DNA of 64,000 nucleotides from Raphanus sativus (taxonomy: Eukaryota > Streptophyta > Magnoliopsida > Brassicales > Brassicaceae). The DNA is taken from assembly GCF_000801105.2 (NCBI RefSeq), contig NC_079518.1, forward strand, positions 21,804,800 through 21,868,799, in the 5' to 3' direction. This document shows positions 12,640 to 23,818 of the stretch, piece after piece. The position numbers and the translations under genes were made by a program. The number at the start of each line of letters is the position of its first letter. Position 1 is the stretch's first letter. Under the pieces are notes generated by a model that had not been told where the DNA came from, searched no databases, and saw only the letters and a program-made list of their open reading frames with translations.

Positions 12640-13110
12640 TGAAACGCATCTTCCCCTTGTGGGAGAGGGATTTAATTCATCAACAGGACCTGTCGAATAC
12701 AAGAGCTCGGTCCATTGTGCTCAGCCTGTTAAGCTCGGCTCGTAGTACTCAGCCCGTTATGCTCGGCCTGTTAAGGACGACCCTTTCAGCTTATTAGTTC
12801 AAACCAACTTAAGGGCAGGCACAAGGAAAGGAAGATCGAGTATAAAAGGAGGATGCCAGACACTAAAAAGAGCATTGAAAAACATACACATAGATTGACG
12901 GTGCGAGTTAAGGTTGTTTCCTCTGTTTAACTTTACTCTAGCGGACTGAACTTGTCATTTGACTCACTCTTACCTACGGCTTTCCCAATTTTTAAGAGAA
13001 CATCATTGTGATCTTTCTCTTGTTTGATCAAGAAAGTGTCTTTTAATAACCCACAATCGATCTCGTTGATCTTGTTAGAACCCACCAAACTCAGATTCAA
13101 TGGATATGAA
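12640..13110 (+). mobile_element. Possible LTR or LTR-retrotransposon fragment
   Basis: This patch has a composition unlike its surroundings. It contains repeated GCTCGGCTCG/CTCAGCCCGTTA units around 12705-12780, then a TATA-like GAGTATAAAAGGAGG near 12838. A leader-like stretch follows, with CAATCGATCTCGTTGATC and TTGTTAGAACCCACC. This layout resembles the U3-TATA-R/U5 part of a gypsy-type LTR. I found no matching second LTR, primer-binding site or target duplication, so it could be a solo LTR or something else. Confidence 0.3.
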
Positions 13111-14344
13111 TTTACCTGGAATAGAGTCACTCTAAATTAATTAAGGCCCATACAAAATATTGTACAAGGCTGCTTATTTTGTTAAGTCGTGAGGGTGACA
13201 TGTTCAACACTACAATCACACCTTACATCAAGACATCTAACCAAATGTCATTTACACCACTTATTTTCCCTTTGGAATGTTGTGCGAGGTGGCATGTTAG
13301 CTCTCACCAGTCTATTAGAATGTTAATAATGCACGAGTGTTTTGAGTCGAATTGAATGTGGCTTTTCAATCAGGTTGTCTCCAGACTATTTAGACTCCGT
13401 GTAATTTCTTTAGTTAAAAATATAGTATTTGAGTATTTTATCTTCTTCTTTTTAGAGGTGTTAGTGAAAAATACATTTATAATGATTATCAAATTTTTGA
13501 AAGTCTATAGTTATTGCCTAATCAATTCTAATATTCTTATAAAATCAAGTGTTATTAGTTTGATGATTTTTTAATGACATAAAATCCATTGTTATTCAAA
13601 AAAATCTATATTCATCTCTCACTAACCCTTTTTCCATCCTTTATATTAAATTTGGAGTATCTCGAATATATATAAAGTCTCAGACTAATCTCTAAATATA
13701 ATTGCAATCCATGGAATAGTCTTTTCAAAATATTTAAATAGGTCGAAAATAAAGTATTTAAATGGACCGAAAACAAAGGTTCATGTACATACAGATGTCT
13801 AGAACAAAATGTCCTAATCACACTCTACAACGTGTACCAAGCCCACCCTCTTACCATTCAACCACAAAGCTCCGGACATGCATTTCATCTTTGAAAAAGG
13901 GTTTAACTCATCCTAAATACACAGTTCTAATCACTCTTCTTAGTGCCACCATTTTATCTTTAGACGCGAATCCTTAGCATAAATTTTGAGTCGGTTTAGG
14001 TTTGTCACTAATTGTTAGAACAGTCCAAATCATGTTTAAAATTTTCAGAAACTAAACGAATTTGTTAATATATGTTCATGACGTATACCTAAGTTCCCAT
14101 AGATTAATATTAGACTAGCAAAGAAAATGATACAGTATGAGTTAGTTTTGTGCGAGCGAATGTTCTAAATTAAATAACGTGAGATTGAATCCGGTCTGAA
14201 AGTCATAAGTCAAGTAATAGAACAAACCTGAAAATTTCTAAAACTGTTGAAATTGGAAAATACGATTTTCCTGAAAAACTAAGTGAATTTTTTTTGGAAA
14301 AAGTAGTATTCTATGAAGAAAAGAATAAAGTTGAACAAAATTCA
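13111..14344. other. Intergenic, no gene recognised
   Basis: Moderately AT-rich DNA. The open frames here are short and without recognisable domains. Confidence 0.4.
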
Positions 14345-14626
14345 AGAGCAATTCTATTGAAGAGTTCTCAACTAAAATATCTCAAAATATTTTTATGTGT
14401 ATGTATATATTATATGTGTATGTAATTGTGGAGCTCTAAGATTTACGGGAAACGTAACCCAAAATATGTAATTTCAGATTTTTTGAGTTACATATCCCGT
14501 AAATCTTAAAACTCTACAATTATATAACATATACATACACATAAAAGTATTTTTAGATATTTTGGTTGAGAGTTGTTCAAAAAAAAAAAGAAGATATTTT
14601 GGTTGAGAACCTTTCAAAGTTGCTCT
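14345..14626. mobile_element. MITE (inverted-repeat element) upstream of PsbS
   Basis: The left arm starts AGAGCAATTCTATTGAAGAG and continues TTCTCAACTAAAATATCT. The right arm, inverted, starts AGAGCAACTTTGAAAGGTTC and continues TCAACCAAAATATCT. The arms then pair through TTTTATGTGTATGTATAT and AAGATTTACGGGA to a short central loop near 14460. The right arm holds a partial duplication of GATATTTTGGTTGAGA separated by an A-run (14557-14607). The element ends about 370 bp upstream of the PsbS ATG. The superfamily is uncertain; the AGAGCAAC start resembles the abundant GAGCA-type plant MITEs. Confidence 0.6.
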
Positions 14627-14849
14627 AAGATTTTAACCCTGGACATCTTTTAGTTCGTCATAAATGGTTGTTTGACCTTAACTTGCTTTTTGGTCATCAC
14701 CTTAAATTGTTTGTGTATTTTATTCTGCAAACGGCACATTATTCGTTCAGAAAATTTGCAAAATAAATATAATGTAAGAAATAAATAGTTATTTATTTTC
14801 TCACCACAGAAAACATTATCTCCAGAGAGAGAGACTAAAGGAAGGACAA

Positions 14850-14905
14850 TTGGGAGACGTGGACGCACTGTAAGCCCGTCAACAGATTTCCTTGATATAT
14901 CTCCT
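14850..14905 (+). promoter_or_regulatory. PsbS proximal promoter motifs
   Basis: An ACGTGG core (G-box/ABRE-like, in GAGACGTGGACG near 14854) lies about 140 bp before the ATG. A TATA-like GATATATCTCC lies at about 14894, roughly 100 bp before it. A pyrimidine/CA-rich leader follows. Light-responsive photosynthetic genes commonly carry ACGT cores. The assignment rests on position and sequence only. Confidence 0.4.
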
Positions 14906-14994
14906 AATCTCTTTACTTCCACACCACAACACTTGACTGATCTTTTCTCTCATCCTCAGACGCAACAAGCAGCTTGTTGCAACACACACAAAAA

Positions 14995-16050
14995 ATGGCT
15001 CAAACCATGCTGCTTACTTCCGGCATCTCTGCTAACCATTTCTTGAGGAACAAGAACCCTCTGGCTCAGCCCAAAGTTCACCATCTCTTCCTCTCCGGAA
15101 ACTCACCGGTTACTCTACCATCTCGAAGACCATCGCTGGCTCCTCTCGCTATCTTCAAACCCAAAACCAAAGCTGCTCCCAAAAAGGTATTCAGAGACCC
15201 TTTTACTTGTTCAACAAGAAACACATCTCATGTCATGATGGTAATGGTAAGATTGTTTTATATATTCTAGGTTGAGAAAGTGAAGCCAAAGGTTGAAGAC
15301 GGTATCTTCGGAACGTCTGGTGGGATAGGATTCACGAAGCAGAACGAGCTCTTTGTGGGTCGTGTTGCTATGATCGGTTTCGCCGTAAGTCCCCTCTATT
15401 TTTCTGTTACACACAAACTTTTGTTACAAGGAAGAAGAATATTTGATATGAAATTTGGGTTTTATGAATAGGCATCGTTGCTAGGTGAGGCGTTGACTGG
15501 GAAAGGGATATTAGCACAGCTGAACTTGGAGACAGGAATACCGATTTACGAAGCAGAGCCATTGCTTCTCTTCTTCATATTGTTCACTCTGTTGGGTGCC
15601 ATTGGAGCTCTTGGAGACAGAGGAAAATTCGTCGACGATCCTCCCACCGGACTCGAGAAAGCCGTCATTCCTCCCGGCAAGGGCGTTCGCTCTGCCCTCG
15701 GTCTCAAAGAACAAGGTTCTGAAACCGTATTGCTCTGCCAAATTTGATATTACTGAACCGTAGTATCTAATCTATTAATGTTTGTTGTTTGGTTGTGTGA
15801 AGGTCCATTGTTTGGGTTCACGAAGGCGAACGAGTTGTTCGTAGGAAGGTTGGCACAGTTGGGAATAGCATTTTCACTGATTGGGGAGATTATTACCGGG
15901 AAAGGAGCATTGGCTCAACTCAACATTGAGACTGGTATTCCAATTCAAGATATCGAACCACTCGTCCTCTTGAACGTTGCTTTCTTCTTCTTTGCTGCCA
16001 TTAATCCTGGTAATGGAAAGTTCATTACTGATGATGGTGAAGAAAGCTAA
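14995..16050 (+). CDS. PSBS: Photosystem II 22 kDa protein PsbS (NPQ4), four exons
   Basis: The exons are 14995-15186, 15271-15384, 15472-15715 and 15803-16050. All introns have GT-AG borders and the product is 265 residues, the length I remember for the Arabidopsis precursor. PsbS is a thylakoid membrane protein that senses lumen acidification and triggers qE, the energy-dependent part of non-photochemical quenching, by acting on the PSII antenna. Residues 1 to about 54 form a Ser/Pro-rich chloroplast transit peptide. The mature part is two homologous two-helix repeats: GFTKQNELFVGR with LAQLNLETGIP, and GFTKANELFVGR with LAQLNIETGIP. The pH-sensing glutamates fall at E122 and E226. I chose the ATG at 14995 over the upstream in-frame ATG at 14974 because it gives the conserved MAQTMLL start. 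The gene appears fully intact. Confidence 0.97.
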
Positions 16051-16859
16051 ACTCTTTATGTACTTTCGAGTTAGTAGTTTGGGAGACCATTATCATGTTG
16101 AGACAAAAGGAAATGGACAATTTAAACTATTGTAATACTTAAATCCTTTTGTTTTAACTTGCTTTTTTCTGATTATATCCCTAGTTCCTTTACACCTAAG
16201 TGACTGATACCATTTAAACATAATATTTAACTGACAGAACTTTGAGATTCGAAAAGAAAATTATAGCTTACGATCAAACCGTGGTTGAAAATCAGAGACA
16301 TAGGCTAATTTGATTTTCTACGCAATATTATATTAAGAAGAATTGATCGTCTTCTTATATAAGTGAAAACCAAACTCTTTCGCATTTCCACAATGATTCA
16401 TCCTTAATCATAGAGATCTTGTGTTACATTCCAGATTCAGAATTGTAGATCTGGTTCTAGCGAGTTTATAGAGAAATCTGGAAAAGAAGAAGAGTAGTAA
16501 CTTTAGTGGTTAGTACAGTTAAGTATTGTTTTACCGAACATAATAAATAAAATGGTGTAGCCCAACGGTGTGTTCATAAGCGGAAATATGGTCATTTAAG
16601 TCTTTTGAGTTTTGACTATTTGAAATCAAAAAGTTTAATATCAAACCATTATTTATAGAATTTTCTTCCTTAATTAATAGTTGATTTGGCAAATTAACAA
16701 CAAAAAATCAACCGTTAAATCGTAAACAATTCTAGTTAGTTTTATATCAATTATTCTCGCCACTAAACCTGAAAAATTCAAAATCTCCAAATTTAAACTC
16801 TAATTTTGAGCAAAATTGATTTCTGACAATGGAAAAAAGATTTCTGGTGATATTAGTAG

Positions 16860-16896
<37 letters not shown>

Positions 16897-17402
16897 AAAT
16901 AAACTATATATTATACAAAATACATAAATATTTAAATTTCAAAATTTGAATTGATAAATAATAAGAATTTAATATTTTAGGTTTAAAATTTTCATTGAAT
17001 TTGCAAAAATGATTATAAATTAAAAAAATATTAAAAGTTCCATACTGAAAATTTGTTATCAATGATTTAAATTTTTCTTACAAACAATATAATTGATCAT
17101 AAAATCATAAGAATATGAAATTTTATTTAATAAATACTCATATTAAAAATATATACTATACATCAATGTTAATATCATTTTTAGTAAAAATCCTAGTATA
17201 TATGCTCTCTAGGAAACAACGTAACTAACCAAGCATCAAGTGCACTGGTCGAATCTGCCTGCCGTCCCCCTCCGGTTTAAAAATGATCGGCTAATAACAA
17301 GTCAAGACGCCAAAAAGTGTGTCGAATCTTCGCTTCTTCTCACCAACTAAGCAGCGTTTTCATCAATCTCTCTGCTTCGTCGCTGCTTTCAGACGAAATT
17401 CC
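16051..17402. other. PsbS-PUP11 intergenic region
   Basis: No gene is seen. A (TA)n microsatellite occupies about 16862-16892. The last 130 bp before the PUP11 start are CT-rich (CTTCGCTTCTTCTCACC and similar), typical of a plant 5' leader, without a clear TATA box. Confidence 0.5.
16862..16892. repeat. (TA)n microsatellite
   Basis: An uninterrupted TA run in the spacer between PsbS and PUP11. Confidence 0.9.
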
Positions 17403-18697
17403 ATGTCAGGTATGTCTAAAATACCCAGATTTTAAATTGTTTGTGTTCTGTCTCGAATTATGCTTCAGAGTTTTTATTTGACGAAAATTTTGAAATTGTG
17501 AAGTTATGGGCGTTTATGGTGAATCATTTGTGGACTATATATATTTTAAGTAGTTTAAAAGTTTTGTTCTTTATGTGTGTTGTGTCAGTGTGTCTGGTTC
17601 TTGTTAATTTATGTGGGTTTACAGATAATCAAGAACCGAACTTTGTGAAGGAGGAGAGTGTGGTAGGTATTCCATCTCCACTCTTGAAGCTCAAAAGCTG
17701 GCAATGGTGGGTTCTTGTATCCATCAACATCTTCTTCCTTATCGGTGGCCAAGCTGCTTCAGTCATTCTCGGTAGGTTTTACTACAACGAAGGTGGAAAC
17801 AGCAAATGGATGGCCACTCTTGTTCAAACCGCTGCTTTTCCACTCCTCTATGTCCCGTATTTGCTTCTTCCTTCTTCTTCTTGTTCGCTCAAAACCATGG
17901 TCTTGATTTACGCTCCTCTCGGTGTCATCGTCGCTGGAGACAACATGTTGTACTCTGTCGGACTTCTCTACCTCTCCGCGTCCACTTATTCGCTCATTTG
18001 CGGTACTCAGTTAGCGTTTAATGCGGTCTTCTCTTATTTCATCAATGCTCAGAAGTTCACTGCTTTGATTCTCAACTCGGTGGTTCTTCTCTCTTTCTCT
18101 GCTGCTTTGATTGCCCTCAACGATGATTCAGACGCTCCTTCTGGTGTCCCCAGGTCGAAGTATATTGTTGGGTTTGTGTGTACACTCGCCGCATCAGCTC
18201 TCTACTCTCTACTCCTCTCCCTTATGCAGTTCTCATTCGAGAAGATTCTGAAGAGAGAGACGTTCTCAGTAGTTCTCGAGATGCAAATCTACACTTCTTT
18301 AGTGGCGACTTGTGTCTCTGTTATCGGGCTATTCGCGAGCGGGGAATGGAGAACGCTGCATGGAGAAATGGATGGGTATCATAAAGGTCAAGCCTCTTAT
18401 GTACTGACTCTGCTCGGGACAGCGGTTACGTGGCAAGTGTGTTCTGTAGGAGTGGTGGGTTTGATATTTCTGGTGTCCTCCCTATTCTCAAACGTTATTG
18501 GTACGCTTTCTCTAGCTGTGACTCCACTTGCTGCTTTGGCTGTGTTCCGTGATAAGATGAGTGGCGTTAAGGTTATGGCGATGCTGATCGCTCTTTGGGG
18601 TTTTGCTTCTTATGTTTACCAGAATCATCTTGATGACTTGAAAGTAAGACGAGCTCGAGAACAAGCGCTTGCCAGTCGGGTTGATCCGCCTTGTTAA
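17403..18697 (+). CDS. PUP11: Purine permease 11-like transporter, two exons
   Basis: Exon 1 is only seven bases (17403-17409, ATGTCAG, donor GTATGT). Exon 2 is 17625-18697 after TTTACAG. Together they give a 359-residue protein starting MSDNQEPNF. The long open frame that starts at 17441 instead reads through the intron and is not the real start. Purine permeases are about ten-helix proton-coupled carriers of the drug/metabolite transporter superfamily that move adenine, cytosine and cytokinin bases across membranes. Hydrophobic helices follow one another from WWVLVSINIFFLIGG (about 30-44) to VMAMLIALWGFASYVY (about 319-334). The family-typical stretch GDNMLYSVGLLYLSASTYSL is at 108-127. The position next to PsbS matches Arabidopsis At1g44750. 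The frame is intact. A Helitron begins 59 bp after the stop, so the native 3' UTR is probably interrupted. Confidence 0.9.
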
Positions 18698-19514
18698 TTC
18701 AGGCAGTGCATTTGCTTTAGGTTGCAATACTTTTGTGGTTTAGATTAAGCAACAACTAGACCTTGACCCGCGTGCCCGCGCGGGTGTTCGTTTTCGATTT
18801 GAAATGTTATGATATTATTCTTTTAGGTTTTGTAATTGTGATATTAATTTTTTTTATATTGTCTGCTAATATTAAAAGGGTAAATGATGAATTACATTAG
18901 ATATTTAGTTGAATATTTTTTTTAATCATATAGTTTGTTTGTGGTAGTGTGTGGAATTAGAAGATGTAATGATTTTTCTGTGTTTTTAATCATATAGTTA
19001 AACTTACATTCTCCAAAAATTTTGTGTTTTGTTTTTCTTTTTTACTAATTGTAAATGATGTATTTAAATAATTGATCGTATTACAGTGTCTGCTTATTAT
19101 AATTTTCTTTTTACGTTAAACCATGTATTTTATGACGAAGATTAAAACAACTTAACAAACTCAACATATTCTTGTAATTAGAAAGTTCTATACAATGAAA
19201 ACAATTTCTTTATAGATATAAAATACAAATAAATAAATAGCTATGACTAAGGATGCCATTTTTAAAATTTTAAATTACGTATACATGTTCATAGAAAATA
19301 CAATGATTTATAAAATTTTATATGAAAAATTTAACATATAAAAACAGTATATAATATAGTTAATTTTTTTCATAATTTTATTAATATTAAAATAGAGATG
19401 GGTTTGGTTTGTATCAAGTTAATTGATAAATATCCATAAGACTAATATTTGAAGGCCCATATTGTGAAAGTCCATTGTGTAACCGTTTTTTCCGGGAATT
19501 GTAACAAAAATAGG

Positions 19515-20275
19515 GGTGAGCAAAAAACACAAACCGAACCGAACCGACCCAACCAAAGTTAAACCGACCCAAACCAAACCGTGATCTTTATATAATCCAA
19601 TTGGTTCATGTTATTTCCAACCGAATGGCTTAGTTTGGTTGGGATTTAAACCGAACCAAACTGAACCAAACCGATAACCCAATAAATTTTTATCTATAAT
19701 ATATATATATTAATTTATTGTAAATTTTAGTTTAAGTTTTGTTTTCCATTTTTTTAACTTCCATATATTTTTGAAATTTATTTTGAAAAAATTCAAATAT
19801 GATTCAAATAATACTATTATATATATTCTCTAATTTTAATACCTAAAGATTGTACTCAAAACAAAACCTAAAAACTATAAGCATCTAAATTGTAGCCGTC
19901 TCGTCTCGTTTTTTTCCAATATCCATTGTCTAAAAGTAAAATTATGTAACAAAGTTATTGTTTGGTATTTTGAGTTTTTGGATACATTGTTTTCTGACTT
20001 TTAATATTAGATTTTTAGCTAAAAATGTTTATATTCCCACGCTATCTTTTATAGTTCACATGCCCAAACTACACCGAACCAAACTAAACCATAATAAAGT
20101 AAACCGAACTAAATCTAAACCGAACCAAACTAAATCTAAACCAAACCGAACCAAACAAAATCCAAACCGAATCCAAACCAAAGCTACATTGGTTTTAATT
20201 AGGTTGAGTTTTATATAATCTAAATTAACCAAACCAAACCGAACCCAAATCAAATCCGAAACTAAACCGATATGC
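19515..20275. repeat. AACCGAACC low-complexity element inside Helitron B
   Basis: The block begins with TAGGGGTGAGCAAAAAAC and carries many CCGAACC/CCAAACC units at both edges (19530-19680 and 20065-20270) around an AT-rich centre. This is the common crucifer GGGGTGNGCAAAA...ACCGAACC type of repeat. It has no coding value. Confidence 0.5.
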
Positions 20276-20350
20276 CCAAAATTGACATATTCATCTAGAA
20301 AATAGAAATAAGACTTTACTTGGGATTTGTATTCATGAGTAATAATCTTG

Positions 20351-21000
20351 TGACTGTTTTGTTTCTAAAATGGCATGAGTAAATATATTAATGTTTATAA
20401 TTGTTGTGTAGTTTGTGCAGTGGGCTCTTTAGAGGACAAATCATTTTTACTTCAATCAAGACATAGGATTATTACTTCAATCAAAATAAATACCCATTAA
20501 AATGTTGTAAAAGACTTCGTGGGCTCTGCGTTAAATGATTTTAAAATGGGCTCGGCGTGAAGTGAGGTGATTAATGTAAATAATTTCTTGAATTAAAATC
20601 AGTGGCAGTATGTGGTAAATAATAAGAAGAAGTAGGGGTTAGTTTCCATTTGTACTTCACTTTTAATAGGATAGATGACTGTTTTGTTTCTAAAATGGCA
20701 TGAGTAAATATATTAATGTTTATAATTGTTGTGTAGTTTGTGCAGTGGGCTCTTTAGAGGACAAATCATTTTTACTTCAATCAAGACATAGGATTATTAC
20801 TTCAATCAAAATATATACCCATTAAAATGTTGTAAAAGACTTCGTGGGCTCTGCGTTAAATGATTTCAAAATGGGCTCGGCGTGAAGTGAGGTGATTAAT
20901 GTAGATAATTTCTTGAATTAAAATCTGTGGCAGTATGTGGTAAATAACGAGAAGAAGTAGGGGTTAGTTTTCATTTGTACTTCATTTTTAATAGGATAGA
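20351..21000 (-). repeat. 325-bp tandem duplication of the Helitron 5' end
   Basis: The unit 20351-20675 is repeated head to tail as 20676-21000 with only scattered single-base differences. Each unit ends on the plus strand with AATAGGATAGA, which is the Helitron 5' terminus on the minus strand. The element therefore has two consecutive 5' termini. Confidence 0.9.
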
Positions 21001-21940
21001 TAAAATTGTTACTCGTTAGGACAAGCTTCTATTCTTGTGTCATATTGTTTTAAAAAATCAGATATTTTGTACGATCAAATTTAAATATACTGGTTTGGTA
21101 TCCAAATTGCATCAGCACACAAGAATATATCAGTAAGAAGAAGGTCCAGCCAAACGTAAACTGTCAAGCTGTCGATTCAATCATTTAAATATAAATTGAG
21201 TTATTGAAATTTCTAATTGATTTATCATGGAAAACCTATTTATATAGAGAAGAATTAAAGAATTTCTAGACCATTCCATGATTTTCTCATAATTTTTAAT
21301 ATCATAATAAATTTGCGTAAAAAAACTATCCCGTAATAATAACTATATAGAGACTCCATGCTTCCCAAAACCACAACCTATAACCTTATAGACATAAATG
21401 ATTGTTTCAGGGCAAAGAGTTCTAAACAATGAGAACCAACAAAACAACATAAAAAAAAATTATATCAATAGAGATTTAAAATAAACTAACACATCTATTT
21501 TGCGTATAGATAACTAAAATTTTTTTTATATAAAAGCTTCATATTTGCTTTTAGAATAGATGAATCTCAAATGAGATAATCTTCATATTAATCCAAAAGC
21601 ACCACGCAAATTGGTTAAGCACAAAATAAACTTATATTGTTTATTTTTATCATATATACCACAAATTTTAAATAATTTACAAAATACCATTATTTTTTTA
21701 AAATATGTGTGTTTTTACTCATACATCTTCGTCATCATAATCTATTTATGAAATTGTTATTTTCATTAGTGATGGAAAACAGATCAAACCCACCCTGTTG
21801 GGGATTGACTTTTTTATTGTAATTCAAAAATCCGATCCAAAAAGAGAAAATAGTTGAATCGCCCCACAAAAATTTACGGGTAACTCATGGTTAAAAGTTA
21901 GGCATATGGTTAAAATTTAGGCACATATTCTCACCAAATC
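21001..21940. other. AT-rich intergenic stretch
   Basis: No gene or defined element boundary seen. Confidence 0.4.
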
Positions 21941-23130
21941 TAAGTAATATATTCAAAATTTTCGTATAGAAGCTCCACCAACCACCATACTAGTTTTGAA
22001 ATTGAACATTTTGTGAGTTTTCTTAGCAGCCTTCTAACAAATCTACTTACTTTTCTTTGTAAGCAGAATGCATCAAGTCGATTTTTCGGGAAGTCTCTAT
22101 AAAAGCGAAAATATTTTTAGCATTTGACCAAACTTATATAGGAATTTGACTTTTCATAGCATACTTCTAGAAAATCTTCATACATGTCAAAAGATATTTT
22201 TTGATATATCACAAAAATTATGTTAATGTTAGTTTTGCAACTGACAAAAATTATACACAATTAATAATAATTGATTTATTAGCATACTTGGGGAGACATA
22301 TTTATAATGAGAAGATTTCCTATGAATTATGCTCGTTTTTTGTTCTGAGGTTTTGGTCAAACTAGTGGTTTCAAAAGCATATTTATAGGAAATTCGTCTA
22401 ATAAAGAGATTTTTTTTCCAGAAGTCTACTTGTATGACATTAAATATTTCAAGTACAAAACTAATCTAAGAAGACTTCTTGTTTGTGAAACTTCGGATAC
22501 TTCATATGATAGTAATAAAACTTCATAGAAAAGTCTTATGTGAAATAGTTTTTAAAATTCAATATTTTGGTCAACTGCAAATTTAACCTTATTATCACAG
22601 TAGGCTTATGGAACTCTGCTATGACAAACTCGTTTTTTTTTTCAAATACAACAAAAATCCAATAATTTTTTTTTTAAAAACTTCTCAAGAATTTGACATT
22701 TCATAGTAGACTTATGGGAAAATCTCCTTATATGTTGCAAGAAGTTTTTGATATATCACAAGAAGTATCTAATATATCATAAGAAATCTACTCATGTTAG
22801 TTTTGCAACTCACATCAATAATAAAACACTTAATTAAAAGTTAGTTAATATAGTATACTTTGGGATAAGTTTTATGGTGAAAAGACTTCGTATGAAATTT
22901 ACTCGGTTTTTGTTATGAGATTATGTCAAATCTCTGATTACGAGACTTGTCCAAAAATCTTTTAATTGGAAAACTTCTCTATAAATCTACTTGTATAAAG
23001 TCAAACATGATCAATTTCAAAACTATCCTAAATAATACCTTTTACGACACATTGAAAATTTCATATGATAGTAAGAATACTTCTTCTAAAGTTTTCTCAT
23101 AACATATTTTTCAAGAATTATTCAATAATA
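21941..23130. repeat. Two diverged tandem units of about 565 bp
   Basis: Matching blocks recur in the same order: TTAGTTTTGCAACT at 22229 and 22797, a GAGAAGATTTCCTATGAATT-like block near 22309 and again near 22878, and TTCATATGATAGTAA at 22501 and 23060. The spacing is 559-570 bp. The units are strongly diverged, non-coding and rich in AGAAGACTTCT-like motifs, similar in flavour to the repeats at 61-63.5 kb. Confidence 0.6.
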
Positions 23131-23818
23131 AAATTAGGTTTTTTTCAAGATTTTAGTTAATTAAAATTAACATTTTATCCGAGAAGATATCTAAAGAAAT
23201 CAGTTATGAGAAACATGATTTTTTCAAATAAAAAATTAATCCAATAATTTATGGAAAATATTTCTCTATTATTTCGTTAATTTGCAATGCAAAAATAATC
23301 TAAGAAGAAGACTATTCAATAAGTCTGCATTTTTCTTTGAAATCTTTCGGTGCATATTTTTTGAAAATTCTCAACAGTTTTGAGAACACTAATTTGATTA
23401 CACTTTTTTTTCCAAATTCAAAATAAATTTTCAATTTCCTTGTTCATTTATGTGTATTTTTCAATTGTGTAGCTTCTGAATGAATTATATAGCTTAATGT
23501 TCTATAATAATGAAATTAACAACATTATTGTTTATTTCTGGTTGTAGTTATTAAAAGAATGAGTTATAAAACTTAATGTTTTATAATAATGGAATTGACA
23601 ATATTTGTGCTGTTCTAGTTGTCGTTCATAAGAGCAAACGTTTTGAGAAGTTCTTCTAAAATACTTATGAAGATTTTTTTTTGTTATTTAGTAAAGTTAC
23701 ATTTTTTCTAAATTTAAAATAAATGCTTAAGATTTAAGATTTATTTTTTATAATTTAATTTATTTATGTATATATTTTTAATTGTGAAGGTCATAGATAA
23801 ATTTTGATAATTTGATGT

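Larger units (their letters stand above)
18756..21000 (-). mobile_element. Non-autonomous Helitron B
   Basis: On the minus strand the 3' end is a GC-rich hairpin (CCCGCGCGGGCACGCGGG), then TCAAGGT and CTAG, followed by T. The 5' end begins TCTATCCTATTAAAAATG, preceded by A. The flanks are a18755 and t21001, the A/T target. There is no coding sequence. The interior includes an AACCGAACC-rich block (about 19515-20275) and a 325-bp tandem duplication of the 5' end. The same 5'-end family occurs on the plus strand at 39.29 kb. Confidence 0.8.

Noticed and set aside
13762..13977. 71-codon open frame between the LTR-like patch and the MITE
   Set aside because: No recognisable domain, no splice context and composition like the surrounding intergenic DNA.
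17441..17624. N-terminal extension of the purine permease frame
   Set aside because: It is the read-through of the first intron. ATGTCAG|GT...CAG|AT splicing gives the normal start MSDNQEPNF.
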